A stretch of 64,000 nucleotides of DNA from Eleginops maclovinus. Its lineage: Eukaryota > Chordata > Actinopteri > Perciformes > Eleginopidae. Position 1 is the stretch's first letter. Every line of letters begins with the position of its first letter. The stretch is from assembly GCF_036324505.1 (NCBI RefSeq), contig NC_086366.1, positions 5,034,427-5,098,426 of the forward strand, given 5' to 3'. The position numbers and the translations under genes are program-made. The notes below the pieces were generated by a model, which was given only the letters and a program-made list of their open reading frames with translations, was not told the DNA's origin and ran no database searches. This document shows positions 23,732 through 35,300 of the stretch, piece by piece.

Positions 23732-24249
23732 TGCAAAAACACACCTTATGAAACTATATTTGCTACATCATACTAACTTGTTTTTTGACTCCCACTCCCA
23801 AAATTGTCATTTTTCAGCGACAGCTTCTTCTTCTTTTTGCGTGACACTTGTCAAGATAAAGGTGAATGTCCACTTTTCAATGTGTCACTGTAATTGGTGA
23901 TGGTGTCAGCTCTGATCTGTAATTATAGTGTTAATAGTGCTTCGATCTGTTGAACTCAAGCCATCCTTGTCGAGTAAGCTGAGTGACGCGGTTGCAGTGG
24001 CCTTCTGTCAGTTTCTCTGACACCATTTGAAAAGTACGAGGAGTGAATGATGGCTTTTCATAAAGAAGAATGGCAGGTTTACGGACCACCAGCTTCTCAC
24101 AAAAGCTCTTCACTTACCTCACTGCCACTGCTTGAGTATGTGGGTATCTGCACAGTGTCCTTGTGCATATGGGCTTCACATGCAAAGCCAATCATTCATT
24201 GTCACTAACACACATTTGTTTATGAAATATATAAATGATTATATCACTG
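23732..24249. other. Stretch without a recognised gene
   Basis: Contains the minus-strand GTAAGT donor mentioned for the possible exon at 23453-23731, and a 60-codon minus-strand frame at 23931-24113. Neither is sufficient for a gene call. Confidence 0.35.
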
Positions 24250-24375
24250 TTTGTTTGACCAACCACAACGGAGCTGGCCAGGTAACCATTGAGAGTAGAC
24301 TGGGCTCTGGTTTAAGACAGAGGGTGAAAAGATCTGCTGCAGAACAGACCGTATGAGAAAAATAAAGAGCTTTTT
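24250..24375 (-). mobile_element. Family A fragment
   Basis: Minus-strand core only: GACCAACCACAACGGAGC, GGGCTCTGGTTTAAGACAGA, GGGTGAAAAGA and the AAAATAAAGAGCTTTTTGCA motif. Confidence 0.75.
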
Positions 24376-25400
24376 GCATACATCTGGCTTTTATTCAATC
24401 AAACTACATGCATACATACATATGGTGGCCGACAGGTGCAAAGGAAGAAAACATGTTCACCAAATTGATGGAACAGTTTTCCAAATTTGCCAACTTTTAT
24501 AATACCCAAATGTCAAGAACCAATCCGGTCCCACTTTAAAGTGTTGCCATTTCCGTTGTGTCTCAAGCTTCTTGCAGCAATGTATTTACGCGGGGCTTTT
24601 AGAAAGCGCTGTGCATGTTTCGTCAGGTTGGTGAAGATGTGTCTTTATTTGCGTGTGTTTTGGCACATTTTTGTTGTTATATTTGCATCGTATTCTAAAG
24701 CAAAGTGCATTACTCCTAATTGAAGTGTTTTGGCCCGTAGTAGCCTGTTTGCACCTGTCAGCCACTGTGGCTTACTCCTTTTTTTAAAGAATCCTTAAGG
24801 TCAGAGTATTCTGAGTGTGGTGTTATAGGGGACCAACAGGGGAAAGAATGGACACATTGTAAAAATAAAAAAAAAAGACAAATACAAGTAAATACAAAAG
24901 TCGGGCTCAATGTTATCAACTTCAACCCCAATCAGGCATCCTAGCAACTATATTGTCCTAGAAACCAACTAAAAACAGCCAATACAGATATACCCACAGC
25001 CTGATATTACTGTAAACTGCCATAATAATGGAAACATGTTAGGTCATGTGTTCAACAAGACGCTGTGGGGAGATTTCAACTTTCTCTGCAATCAGCCCCC
25101 TCCATGCAGAGCTGCAGGGATCGTGAGTCTCAGTCGTGCTTGTGAGCTCTGGCTCGGCTTGCCTTTCTCAACACGGGCTTGTGTTGCCCGCTGGAGGCGA
25201 GGTGGGGGAAGGCACGCAAAAAAAGGGAAGGGAAATATGAAGAGCTCCCTATTTCCCTGTCTCTCCTGAAGATGTAGCCGCGGCAGAAAGGAGAGGTTTT
25301 GGCTGCCAACTTCACATAGCCCCGGAAAAGTGGTAAAGAATCACTATTAAGTCTCAATAATAAACAATAAAGGCATGTAGAGAGAGTCGTCTGTGCCCTG
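24376..25400. other. Upstream flank of slitrk3, no recognised gene
   Basis: No coding region was recognised. From about 25,080 base composition becomes richer in G+C towards the slitrk3 promoter region. Confidence 0.4.
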
Positions 25401-26135
25401 ACTGTCATCCACAGGTCTGTCAGCTGCGCGCTCCCTGACTCTTATTTATTTATTTCTCCCTTGATGCGCGTACCCGCAGAGAAAGCCAGAGCACTTCTCT
25501 TCCCCTCTTCACTTCGCTTCCTCTCCTCCTCTCGACAGCATCCAGAACTATAGCGCAACCGTCCCCTCCCCTCCTCCTCTCTCTCTCACCGACAGATCTC
25601 TCTCCACTGCGTCTCTCACCCCTTTGCCCCCCACCCAGCTCAGTCCCTCACTCCTCTGACGCACGACAGGGAAACGAGCCCGAGGAACAGAAAGAAATAT
25701 ATATTTTTTTTAAAAGCTGACCCAACCGTCGGTATGATCCACAGACTTTTGCTCCTGCTGCACCGGACAGAGGCACAGTCCTGAATCCGAGGGGAGGACA
25801 CTCTCACCCGGACACACTGCTGTTGAGCGCTCGCCCGGGGGGCGGCGGCGGCGACGGAGGAGGAGGAGGAGGAGTAGAGGGGAGGAAGAGGAAGCGGACG
25901 GGCACAAGTCGAGGGCTTGCATTTTAAGCAAACTGCTAAGGAAAGAAGGAGACGAAGAAAAAAGAAGGAGAGAGAGAGTCACCAGGAGCGAGGAGTGTGG
26001 GAGATTGCATTCCTCTCACGTCTTCATTTCTCCTCGGAGAGAGAGAGAGAGAGAGAGAGTGTGCGAGGGAGAGGGAGAGAGAGCAAGAGAGGAGAGAGAT
26101 CTAACAAGATTCACACTAGTGCTCTTGTTTTCCTG
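25400..26135 (+). promoter_or_regulatory. slitrk3: Probable slitrk3 promoter and first noncoding exon region
   Basis: The most GC- and CpG-rich part of the window. It holds C/T-rich runs at 25500-25640, then GGGGGGCGGCGGCGGCGACG near 25840, a GGA repeat, and a GA repeat at 26036-26060. It ends at a perfect donor (AAG-GTGAGT, exon end 26164) about 2.4 kb upstream of the coding exon. CpG-island promoters are usual for SLITRK genes; the exact start of transcription cannot be read. Confidence 0.5.
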
Positions 26136-26826
26136 ATGCTGTCCAATTGCACTGCGAAACTAAGGTGAGTGTTTAAGCCTCTGCTGGAGTGTATCAAGGG
26201 GGGAATCTCATGCAGATATGTATGCATGTGTGTGTGTATGTGTGTGTGTGTTCATGCTTGTACGGGTGTCTGCATAGCCATGGACTTCAAAAAGGGACAC
26301 AGCGCTCTCCACATATCGAGGATAAAAGATCGCAGGGATCCAGTCGACTGATCATTAGCTGTGTGTTCCTTTATTCTCCGTTTTCCTGCCAATGTCACGA
26401 CGAGAGGCTACTGCATTATGCTTGGCATGTGTCTCTGCTTTTCTTCCAATGACAGCAAGGTTATTTTGGGGGAAATGTCAGTAAATGAGAGCGGAAGGTT
26501 TGATGTCAGGAGCTCGTGAGATGTCATCGTTTCTCAGTAACTCACTTTAAATTCAAGACTGGAATCTCTTTCATAGTTTGTGTTCCCATCACTTTTAATT
26601 CGTGTAGGTAACAGGACTGTGCTTGGTTTTGAACCCGTGGCTCATTCACATGCGCATCTACGACTCTCTCCCTCCTCAATGCTCTCTCTTTCCACCTCTC
26701 CCTCTGCTTTTCTAACGGCCCCCGTTTTCGTCTTCCTTCTCTCTCCTCAGAGCCCGGCATCGGACGGTGAACGGGACGCACCGGGAACACATCGCAGGAG
26801 GATATGTGAAGTTGGAATCCCGCTAA
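26136..26826 (+). other. Predicted spliced upstream ORF in the slitrk3 5' leader
   Basis: If the exon ending at 26164 is joined to the exon starting at 26751, an ATG at 26136 opens a 34-codon reading frame across the junction (MLSNCTAKLR, then ARHRTVNG and on to VKLESR) that stops at 26824-26826. It depends wholly on the splice model and may be chance. Confidence 0.3.
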
Positions 26827-26836
26827 ACTAAGTAGG
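26751..26836 (+). other. slitrk3: Possible second noncoding exon of slitrk3
   Basis: It is bounded by a strong acceptor (TCTTCCTTCTCTCTCCTCAG ending at 26750) and a fair donor (TAG-GTATAA after 26836, or GTAGGT after 26831). No long frame continues into the coding exon. Inference from splice signals only. Confidence 0.4.
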
Positions 26837-28482
26837 TATAACAGCCGATTCGCTACACCGCCAGGGGCATATTATATGACTTGCATTACTATTTGTAATT
26901 GCTAGAAATGTCGTTAATACTTTTTGTGGCATTGGCATTTTTGTGTTGGTCTCTGTTATGGAAGCGGAATCAATATATCCTGGAGGATTACGCACGGTGT
27001 GGGCATTGAAAACTGATTTTACTGCGAGGAGATCGTGGTCAAGGATGTGTTTTTTTTTCCTCTCCTTGGCGCGTTTTGGTGTCACGTCTTTTTTGGGGAT
27101 TACAACACATTTTGTTTTTCCTCCTTTTTCTCTTTTTCCCTTTTGGTTTTAAGCACCATGGACAGTGAGTCTACTCTGTTTCTGGATTTTCAGAACCATT
27201 TTTGCAGCGGACATCGATGTATAAAAAGTCCAAGGCAACAGAAAACATATTGAATGGTCCATTTATGTGTGAACCTGTGACTTTCCCCCTCTTAACACAA
27301 TGGAGATACTCAACCGAATCTACAGTCAGCCAACCTTTTTGAATTACATTTTTTATTATAAGTATATTTTTTTGATTTATCCTCTTTTTATATATGTTAT
27401 TATTTATTTATAGGCCAACTGGATCTACTAAAACACAAATCCTCGTGAGCCTCTCGGAGCAGCAGCTTCGCCCACTATGCTTTTCTCGTTGTCCCTATAA
27501 TCCTCCACTGGCATCAGAAGCCAAATGGAGTTATATTGATTATATTTTTAGCAGAATTCAGGTTCAACTAAAACGAATAAGTCGAGAGCTATCCTATTTC
27601 TTTGTACACTTTACCTAAGAAAACGCTTTGAGCTAAAAGCCGACAAAATCATTGGACCTATTGGACTATTTTCTCTCAGATTTGACATGTTTGAACATTT
27701 TTACACTGATATATTCAGACCTTGCATTTTCTGAGGCTCCAGTGTTACTGTACATTATTTTACAACATTTCTATGAGCTACATAGACGGGAATACACACG
27801 GTATAAATACAGTGTGTGGAGATGGATTTGAACGAGATGGATGTTCAGCAAGCCCTTCGACAGTCCTCATCTCGTCCCACTAATGGTCCCCGAGCTGACA
27901 CCTATTCCGCTCCCGTCCTATTCCTGCGTTAGACCTTCGATGCACCTACTTTAATTCCCCCCTGCGCTTCCCTGGACTCATTTGCCAAAAGAGGGATTGA
28001 GGTCCCCTGTTATGTAATAAATAAAGCGTGTGTGGGGGGGGAGGGACGATGTCTCCTCGCCAGTAACCTCAACCACCTGCTGTTCACTTCGCTTATTCAC
28101 GGTGATAAGCATCTCTGGAGGTGATTTATTGCGACCTTAGCAGCACGTCTGCTGTATAATAAATGGCACCCCCACCCCCCTATATACTGACGTTAACTGT
28201 CTGGATATGAAGATTTGTTTGCATTGCAGGGTATCATATTACCCATCCTAGAGTGCTTGGTTTAGTTTGAAGCCATATAGCAGAGTCTCCAATGTCATTC
28301 TATTATTCATTTTTTCAAAACTAATGCAGCTCTCTCTCTATCTCTCCCACCTCTGTGTGTCCCTCTCTCACCCCAAACTTCACTTTGTTGGAGTGTGTTT
28401 ACTTCCGCGTATTCCCTTCCCTCCCATTCATTTTCTCCTCCCCCCCCCCCCCTGCCCCCTCACCCTCTGTTCTTCACTGCAG
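26837..28482 (+). other. Probable intron upstream of the slitrk3 coding exon
   Basis: Contains no recognised gene. It ends in an acceptor with an unusually C-rich tract (a C12 run at 28440-28451, then CTCTGTTCTTCACTGCAG), so the coding exon would begin at 28483. Confidence 0.45.
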
Positions 28483-28540
28483 TGCTGTGAAGTGGCTCTC
28501 TCCCTGGAGCCGAAACTTCATCCCCTCGGTGTCAGCGAGG

Positions 28541-31255
28541 ATGCTGTGGGTTACCTTGCTGAGCACCATAGCCTTAGGATGGACCACCCCGATCCCACTG
28601 CTGGAGGACTCCGAGGAGATCGACGAGCCCTGCTTCGAGCCTTGCTACTGCGAGGTCAAGGAGGGCATCTTCCACGTCCACTGTGACAGTAAAGGATTTA
28701 CAAATGTTAGCCAGATCTCACAGATATGGAGTCGGCCCTTCAAACTCAATCTGCAGAGGAACTCGATGAGGAAGCTTTACTTTAACAGCTTCCTCCATCT
28801 CAACAATGCCATATCCATTAATCTCGGTAACAATGCCTTGCAAGATATCCACGCAGGAGCATTCAATGGCTTGGGAATACTCAAACGGCTGTTCCTACAT
28901 GAAAACAAACTGGAGGTTTTCCGGAATGACACTTTTCTGGGGTTGGAGAGTTTAGAGTACCTCCAGGCGGACTACAATGTTATCAAACGGATTGAAAGTG
29001 GTGCATTCAGGCACCTTCACAAATTAAGAGTGCTGATACTAAATGACAATCTGATCCCCGTGCTACCCAATTATCTTTTCCGGTCCGTGTCGCTCACACA
29101 TCTGGACCTGAGGGGAAACAGACTAAAGACTCTGCCGTATAAAGGCATGCTGGAGTACGTTGGGAGGAGCCTAATGGAAATCCAGCTGGAGGAGAACCCC
29201 TGGAACTGTGTGTGTGAGATTGTCCAGTTAAAAACGTGGCTGGAGAGAATCCCCTACACAGCTCTGGTTGGTGAGATCACATGTGAGTACCCGTTCCACT
29301 TACATGGGAAAGACTTACGGGAAATCAAGCGCAGTGAGCTCTGCCCGCTGCTCTCCGATGCAGAGATTGAGGCCAAGCTGGGAATTCCCCGGATCCCGTT
29401 CAGCAACGAGAACACATGGCCTACTAAACCTTCCTCCATGCTCTCCTCCTTTCACAACACAGCCTCTTCTGTGGAAAACAGGGAAAGAGCTGTTAAGCCT
29501 ACCAAACGACCTCGGCCCACAAAGAACCCCCCAACCCCTCGTAGCATCTACCCAGGCATCAACCAGCCCCCTGTTGCTGGCTACCAAACAAGGCCTCCCA
29601 TTCCAATCATTTGTCCAGCTGGATGTACTTGTAACCTTCACATCAATGACCTGGGGCTAACGGTGAACTGCAAAGAGAAAGGCTTCCACAACATCTCCGA
29701 GCTCCTGCCTCGACCTCTCAATGCCAAGAAATTATATCTTAGCGGGAACCTTATACAGAAAATCTACCGTTCTGATTTCTGGAACTTCTCAAGCTTGGAT
29801 TTACTGCATTTAGGGAATAATCGGATATCCTACGTCCAAGAGGGCGCCTTTATCAACCTGCCAAACTTGAAGAGTTTGTACCTGAATGGGAACGACATAG
29901 AGAGACTCGCCCCCGGTATGTTTCGGGGGCTTCAGATGTTGAGTTATCTTTACTTTGAGTACAACGTCATACGTGAGATACAACCTAACTCCTTCTCCCT
30001 GATGCCCAACCTCCAGCTGGTTTTCCTCAATGACAACCTGCTGCGCTCCCTCCCCAATGATGCATTTGCAGGCACCAACCTGGCACGTCTCAATCTGCGC
30101 AACAACTACTTCCTTTCCATGCCCGTGCGTGGCGTTCTGGAGCATCTGACCTCCATTGTCCAGATTGACCTCCATCAGAACCCCTGGGAATGCACCTGTG
30201 AAATCATCCCCCTCAAACAGTGGCTGGAGAAGCTCTCTTCTGTCATCGTGGTTGGAGATGTCATGTGCAAGACACCCGAGTTTGCTTTTGGGAAGGACCT
30301 GCGTGCCCTGGAGGTGGAGGTCATCTGTCCTGAGCTCAAGATCTCCTCAGGCCCCTCACCGGCACTGCCTGGTGGGGATGACCTCACCACCGGGAGCTCT
30401 GAAATGGGGGAGGCAAGTGGGAGAGGAGCTGTCCCACTGTCTGTTCTAATCCTCAGCCTACTCATCCTCTTCATCTCCGCTGTGTTTGTGGCCGCTGGGC
30501 TTTTCGCCTTTGTTCTCCGTCGCAGGAAGAAGCTCCCCTTCCGGAAACGCTCCGAGGTAGACCTGACGGGGATCCAGATGCAGTGCCGGATGTTCGAGGA
30601 CCCACCGAGGCAGAGCTGTTCTGGAAACACCTGCACACCGGAGAAACCGACACCCAGTGCACACACACACACTCACTCTGGTCACACACATGCCCATGGT
30701 CACGTTTATGATTACATCCCCCACCCTGTGACTCAGATGTGCAACAACCCCATCTATAAACCTAGAGAGGGGGAAATAGCTGAGGAAGACAGGGCGCAGT
30801 TTTCAGAGAAGAAAGACAATGGCAGCAGTAGCAACAGTAACTACAGAACCTTGTTAGAGAAGGAAAGAGAGTGGACCCTGGCCGTCTCAAACTCTCAGCT
30901 CAACACCATCGTCACAGTTAACCATGCCACGGCTGACATGGCAGGATATCACGAGAACGGAGGGCTCTGTCCCACGGTGATTGACAGTCAGAGGCCGACA
31001 CCAACAGTGGGCTTTGTAGACTGTTTGTATGGGACAGTACCCAAACTAAAGGACATGCATGTGGCGCATGCGCACCCACCAGGCATGCAGTACCCGGATT
31101 TGCAGCAGGACGCACGGCTGAAGGAGACATTGCTTTTCACGGCAGGGAAAGCCCTCTACCCCGACCCGTCCCATAGCGATTACCTCGAGTTAAGGGCCAA
31201 ACTTCAAACCAAGCCGGATTACCTCGAAGTCTTGGAAAAATCTTACCGGTTTTAA
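28541..31255 (+). CDS. slitrk3: SLIT and NTRK-like protein 3
   Basis: A single-exon coding region of 904 residues. SLITRK3 is a neuronal type I membrane protein; in mammals it works postsynaptically with presynaptic PTP-delta to promote inhibitory synapses (family knowledge). Visible order: signal peptide (MLWVTLLSTIALGW, 1 to about 16); LRR block 1 with N-cap Cys cluster (31-48), repeats, and C-cap from NPWNC (about 218-268); Pro-rich linker; LRR block 2 with N-cap CPAGCTC (about 356), C-cap from NPWEC (about 547-600); a hydrophobic membrane segment (about 631-659) followed by RRRKK; and a cytoplasmic tail ending YLEVLEKSYRF. The tail has Tyr motifs (VYDYIPHP, DYLELR, DYLEV). The start at 28541 was chosen because MLW plus a signal peptide matches mammalian SLITRK3; the frame is open 62 codons further up but that part crosses the intron acceptor. 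Mammalian proteins are about 977 aa; the difference is mainly in the tail. Whether this is the teleost a or b paralogue is not resolved. Confidence 0.97.
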   Translation: MLWVTLLSTIALGWTTPIPLLEDSEEIDEPCFEPCYCEVKEGIFHVHCDSKGFTNVSQISQIWSRPFKLNLQRNSMRKLYFNSFLHLNNAISINLGNNALQDIHAGAFNGLGILKRLFLHENKLEVFRNDTFLGLESLEYLQADYNVIKRIESGAFRHLHKLRVLILNDNLIPVLPNYLFRSVSLTHLDLRGNRLKTLPYKGMLEYVGRSLMEIQLEENPWNCVCEIVQLKTWLERIPYTALVGEITCEYPFHLHGKDLREIKRSELCPLLSDAEIEAKLGIPRIPFSNENTWPTKPSSMLSSFHNTASSVENRERAVKPTKRPRPTKNPPTPRSIYPGINQPPVAGYQTRPPIPIICPAGCTCNLHINDLGLTVNCKEKGFHNISELLPRPLNAKKLYLSGNLIQKIYRSDFWNFSSLDLLHLGNNRISYVQEGAFINLPNLKSLYLNGNDIERLAPGMFRGLQMLSYLYFEYNVIREIQPNSFSLMPNLQLVFLNDNLLRSLPNDAFAGTNLARLNLRNNYFLSMPVRGVLEHLTSIVQIDLHQNPWECTCEIIPLKQWLEKLSSVIVVGDVMCKTPEFAFGKDLRALEVEVICPELKISSGPSPALPGGDDLTTGSSEMGEASGRGAVPLSVLILSLLILFISAVFVAAGLFAFVLRRRKKLPFRKRSEVDLTGIQMQCRMFEDPPRQSCSGNTCTPEKPTPSAHTHTHSGHTHAHGHVYDYIPHPVTQMCNNPIYKPREGEIAEEDRAQFSEKKDNGSSSNSNYRTLLEKEREWTLAVSNSQLNTIVTVNHATADMAGYHENGGLCPTVIDSQRPTPTVGFVDCLYGTVPKLKDMHVAHAHPPGMQYPDLQQDARLKETLLFTAGKALYPDPSHSDYLELRAKLQTKPDYLEVLEKSYRF

Positions 31256-32320
31256 CGTCTCTTGCCACATGGAGTTAGAGAAAAAAACACAAAATCATTC
31301 ACTTTGCCACCCCTCGAAAAACAAAAATCACCCAATATCGAAAAAACAAACTTGAAAAAGCAGCATGATATAAAATAAGATATTATATTACAAAGTATCC
31401 CCCCCTCAAATCACTTTGGAGGAGAGGCCATTCTCAGATATTTCAATGAAGTGCCTTTTTTTCAGAGTAGCCAGCAATGTCAACAGCCGTTATTTTTATA
31501 ATATATAAATATCTCTATATGCCCAAGAAAGAGCAAAAGAGGAAACGAGAGGGGCGCCGGGGAATGAAACATACAAAACATCCTGAAATACATCTGTCAC
31601 TAAAACCCCTTTTTATGGAGTTACCGTGATGCGAAAGACAAACGGGAGCTGGACGTCTCCCTGACTGGGGGTGTGTGTGGGGTGGGGTGGGGGGGGGGGG
31701 TTCTTTCTGTCTCTTTTACCCCTTGACTAGGATGTACAAACACCCGGAGGCCGTGCACATAACGTTTGTAGGAAATGAATCGAAGGGAGAGAAAAATAAA
31801 TATAAGACGAACTGCAGTTTGCTGCATGCACTCGCTTCGGTGCAGGAAGTGAGGGGATTTACTCAGAACTATCACGTAATGAACAGATACTGCAACGCAT
31901 TTACAGTTCAGTGTTCTATTTAATTTTTATATCTTATTAATATGGTTATTACTATTAATGAGGACTTCTGTCTATATCAGGGTGCTTCTCGTAAAAAAGG
32001 ACGCGCCGACGCACGGATGGTAAAACATTTGTGAATATTATTATAAGACAACGCTCAAGGTTTTCTGGATATGTCCATGCACTTTGTTGACACCCCCCCC
32101 CCCCCCTCCATTGCTTCTGGATTCCTCCATCGTCACCCACTAATGGCTTTGTAGGAGGCACTTTTAATGTTTTCTCTCTCACAAAGATTTCCAAGAAAAA
32201 TGTGCATATATTTATTCTGTAATTTCAGTGAAGAATTTAATTGTAAAGGTAATGTTAAAATCAATGTATAGTGATTATGCGTCTGGTATAGCCTTCTTAA
32301 TAAAAACAAACTCTTCAATC
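31256..32320 (+). other. slitrk3: Probable slitrk3 3' UTR
   Basis: The stop codon TAA is at 31253-31255. The following kilobase is AT-rich, with G- and C-homopolymer runs (about 31690 and 32092-32106). An AATAAA at 32299-32304 is the best polyadenylation signal in reach; an earlier AATAAA occurs near 31795. The transcript end is inferred and not observed. Confidence 0.45.
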
Positions 32321-35300
32321 AAAATGATGAAAGGGTTGATGCCACGGGAACCTGTGTGTGGAGCACTGTTGACAGGCTGTGTATTTGGTGTCTTGTTAAA
32401 ATGGCATGGTGTGGCCAACCATCATGAGGTAATGCTGCTGCAGAGGAGAGAATAGCTACTGAACCAATAGAGTGCTGGACAGGAATGTAGTGGAGGGCAA
32501 TAACATTAAATACGGAGCTCAGCTGCTTATTATTTCTGGATTCAATTCATTAAAATGTTAGGGAAAAGGTCCATTTACAAGGTAAACTTACATGTTTTCT
32601 GTCCAATGGTAGTTAATGCTATGATTTTTTTAAAATGTTCCACCACATTACTGGCACTAGTAGGATGTTATCTAAAGCTAAATACAGAAAAGTCAAAAGA
32701 AAGCTGCTGGATTTGAAATGATGAGACAGGATATACCAAATCAACAAGGCACACTGTATTCTTAATTATCTAAACGGGTATCTGATGAAGGCTAATAAAC
32801 TGTAATTGAGAAGGTGGATGAAAATGCAAATTGGAAATCGCTTTTTTGGATTTACGCAACTAATTATGACTCCCTCTAAAGTAGCAATGTGGATTCAGTC
32901 CACTAGAGGGCGGTACCCATGCGATTAGATTCATTGGGCAATTGGACGCAGTTGTAATTGTATGCACACAAGGCTTATCTTAAGCGATCATGTCTCATAA
33001 TCAGTATGAATTATTTTTGAAATATATATATATATATATAAAACCTACAAGTGGCATAAGATCATGTTATTAGTTCCAGCACAGTGTCATGCTATTTGTT
33101 TATTTTGATCCCTTATATCGACTACACGTCTTGAAAATGGCAGAATAAAGCAGGTCGCTCTAGCTGTATAAAAACACTATTTTCAAAAAGGAAAAAAAAA
33201 AATCAAAGAGCCGATCTTTGCTTTTACATATTGGTATTATCTTTTTTATTCCACATTGAAATCCCTAATAGTAAATCATTCCTAAAAAGTCTCCACCACA
33301 GCAAATATCCATTGCTTAACTTCTTTTGCGGTGATTCTTTTTGTTTTTGATGTTTTATATTTCCCTATCCAAGCCAAGATTCATTTTTGGGACCAAACAG
33401 TACAAGCAAACAAAAACCAAGATTGAAGCAGCTGTTGAGTAAACATGGTGTTACAGTATACACATCATCATAGTGCTTTTTAAACTCTTTTCTAACGCTG
33501 ACATTTAATTTGGGAAACACATGATGCAATCTTGATGTCTATAAATTTGTGAATATCGATGGAAAGAAAAAAAGGTGCATTTCTGTTTCTGTTTAAAAAT
33601 GGGCATAATATGCAATATGCTTTGATTTCAGTAGGTTTTCCTAGGAGTGATGATTCCCCCATTTGCAAATTGGATGTTATAGTTTTTTCATATGTGTCAA
33701 CTTACACTAAGTGGAAGATATGTAGCAAACACTTCAAATGGAAAGGCCCTTAGCTAGTTTAGAGCAGTCATCACCAGTATTGGTCATCAATGATCCGGTC
33801 TCCAAGCTTGCATAAAATGAAACCATGTGTTGTTTTCATTGTTGGGTTTCTTTGAGAGGAAGTCCTCTTCATATAAAGCCTTTCCAAGCATGGTAGAATT
33901 ATGTCGAGGCTCTTTGTAGGACGTTTCACAATGCTGTACCCCCGTATTCTTCTGCTCCCTCATTTCTTTTATATGTTTTTTAACACACACACAGAGGTCC
34001 ACACACACACACATATACACATACACGTTAAGCCTTCCTTTTCCCTGACCGAGAGGTTAGAGTATATGGTCAGCATTTTCAGTGTGCACTCAGTTTGATT
34101 AAAAACATAATACATTACTCTGTTAACCTCATCATCACCCCCCCCCCCCCCCAAATGAACAAATAAATAAAGTTTTGGGATCATTGATGATTTCTGCTAA
34201 AGTCCCTTATCTTCCTCCACGCCTGTCACACCCACCCGCCATTATATTTCACAAATGAGTGCTGGGCTTTGTCCCGTTATACCCTGCTGAGTGGTTTTAT
34301 CCCAATAAATCCTCTTGTTATCCTGCACTAATATCTCCAAGTGATTTCATACTATGATTAGATATGGGCCACCAACGGGATCCAAGGTTGGCTAAATGTT
34401 TTCTGTGTGTGAAACCTAAACATTGACTCCCTGTTTGAATCTCTTTCCATTCAGTCAGTGATATTTGAATTTCGCTGTGGAGTTAACCTTTCCTTCAACA
34501 TCTCTCTTGAGGTTTGTACGTTGGCAAGACTTCAGCACGGTAATACAGTGTGTGCCTTTCTTTCTGTCCTTGGATTCCTCCGTATCTCTGTCCGTACGAC
34601 TTCGTTTTTTCTTCTGTGTGTGTCTCTCTTGCGTCTTTCTTTCTTCTACTCTAATGCCGAATTTGTTTTGCGATCTATTCTGTTTCACCAATCCCAAACT
34701 GGGCTTTGGCCGGCTTTACAGCTTCCCTTATGCGTATTGGTTTCGGGTCAGTGTAAGTTAAATTACAAGAGATGCTTGGCACAATCTCCTTCAGGCATTT
34801 ATCCGTACAGAATATAATCCACATGCTTATTAAAAAACACGTAATGATACATAATACTATATCAATTGGCCAATTTAACCATGACATCGCTGCTTCAAAT
34901 GAGCTCTTTTTAAAGATATGAGATACTATAAGCCTATTAGAAAAGCTCCAGTACACCAGAATTCACTCTAGGCGAATGTCTGTAAAGTGTATAATGTATG
35001 TTTTGTGTTATCTGGATGTGTGGATTTACAGTTACACTTTCCAGGTAGTCTCCAGGGAAGCGGTTTAACGTGTGGTGTGCTATCTTCCTCCTCTCCTACA
35101 TGTTGCTCAGGATATATTTGGGCCTCTGGTTGTTGTTTGGCTGGTTTGTACGTGTGCTGCATGGTGGAAGAGGGCTGCTGTCAGTAGTCAGTACATGGGT
35201 CTGTGTTTGCTTCTGTAATGTGAGACAGATATTATTTTGGAGGCTCCGTGTTTGCCTTCTTCTTTTCCATTTTTGTATTATTGTCTGCTTTTCCCTTTAT

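Noticed and set aside
23931..24113. 60-codon minus-strand frame as a neighbour exon of the possible exon at 23453-23731
   Set aside because: No fitting donor in phase was found at its end, and the strong GTAAGT donor at its start would place it in an intron.
26041..26060. GA repeat as a GAGA-factor promoter element
   Set aside because: GA repeats are common near fish promoters by composition alone, and nothing else supports a specific factor here.
28355..28540. N-terminal extension of 62 codons upstream of the slitrk3 start
   Set aside because: The extension crosses a clear acceptor (ending at 28482) and a C12 run, and is not protein-like. MLW at 28541 opens a good signal peptide that matches mammalian SLITRK3.
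28267..28686. 139-codon + strand frame overlapping the slitrk3 start
   Set aside because: It is in another frame of the same DNA and has no family resemblance; the slitrk3 frame is unambiguous.
29315..30724. Several antisense frames of 70-165 codons within slitrk3
   Set aside because: They are shadows of the LRR and tail coding sequence; none has a recognisable domain.
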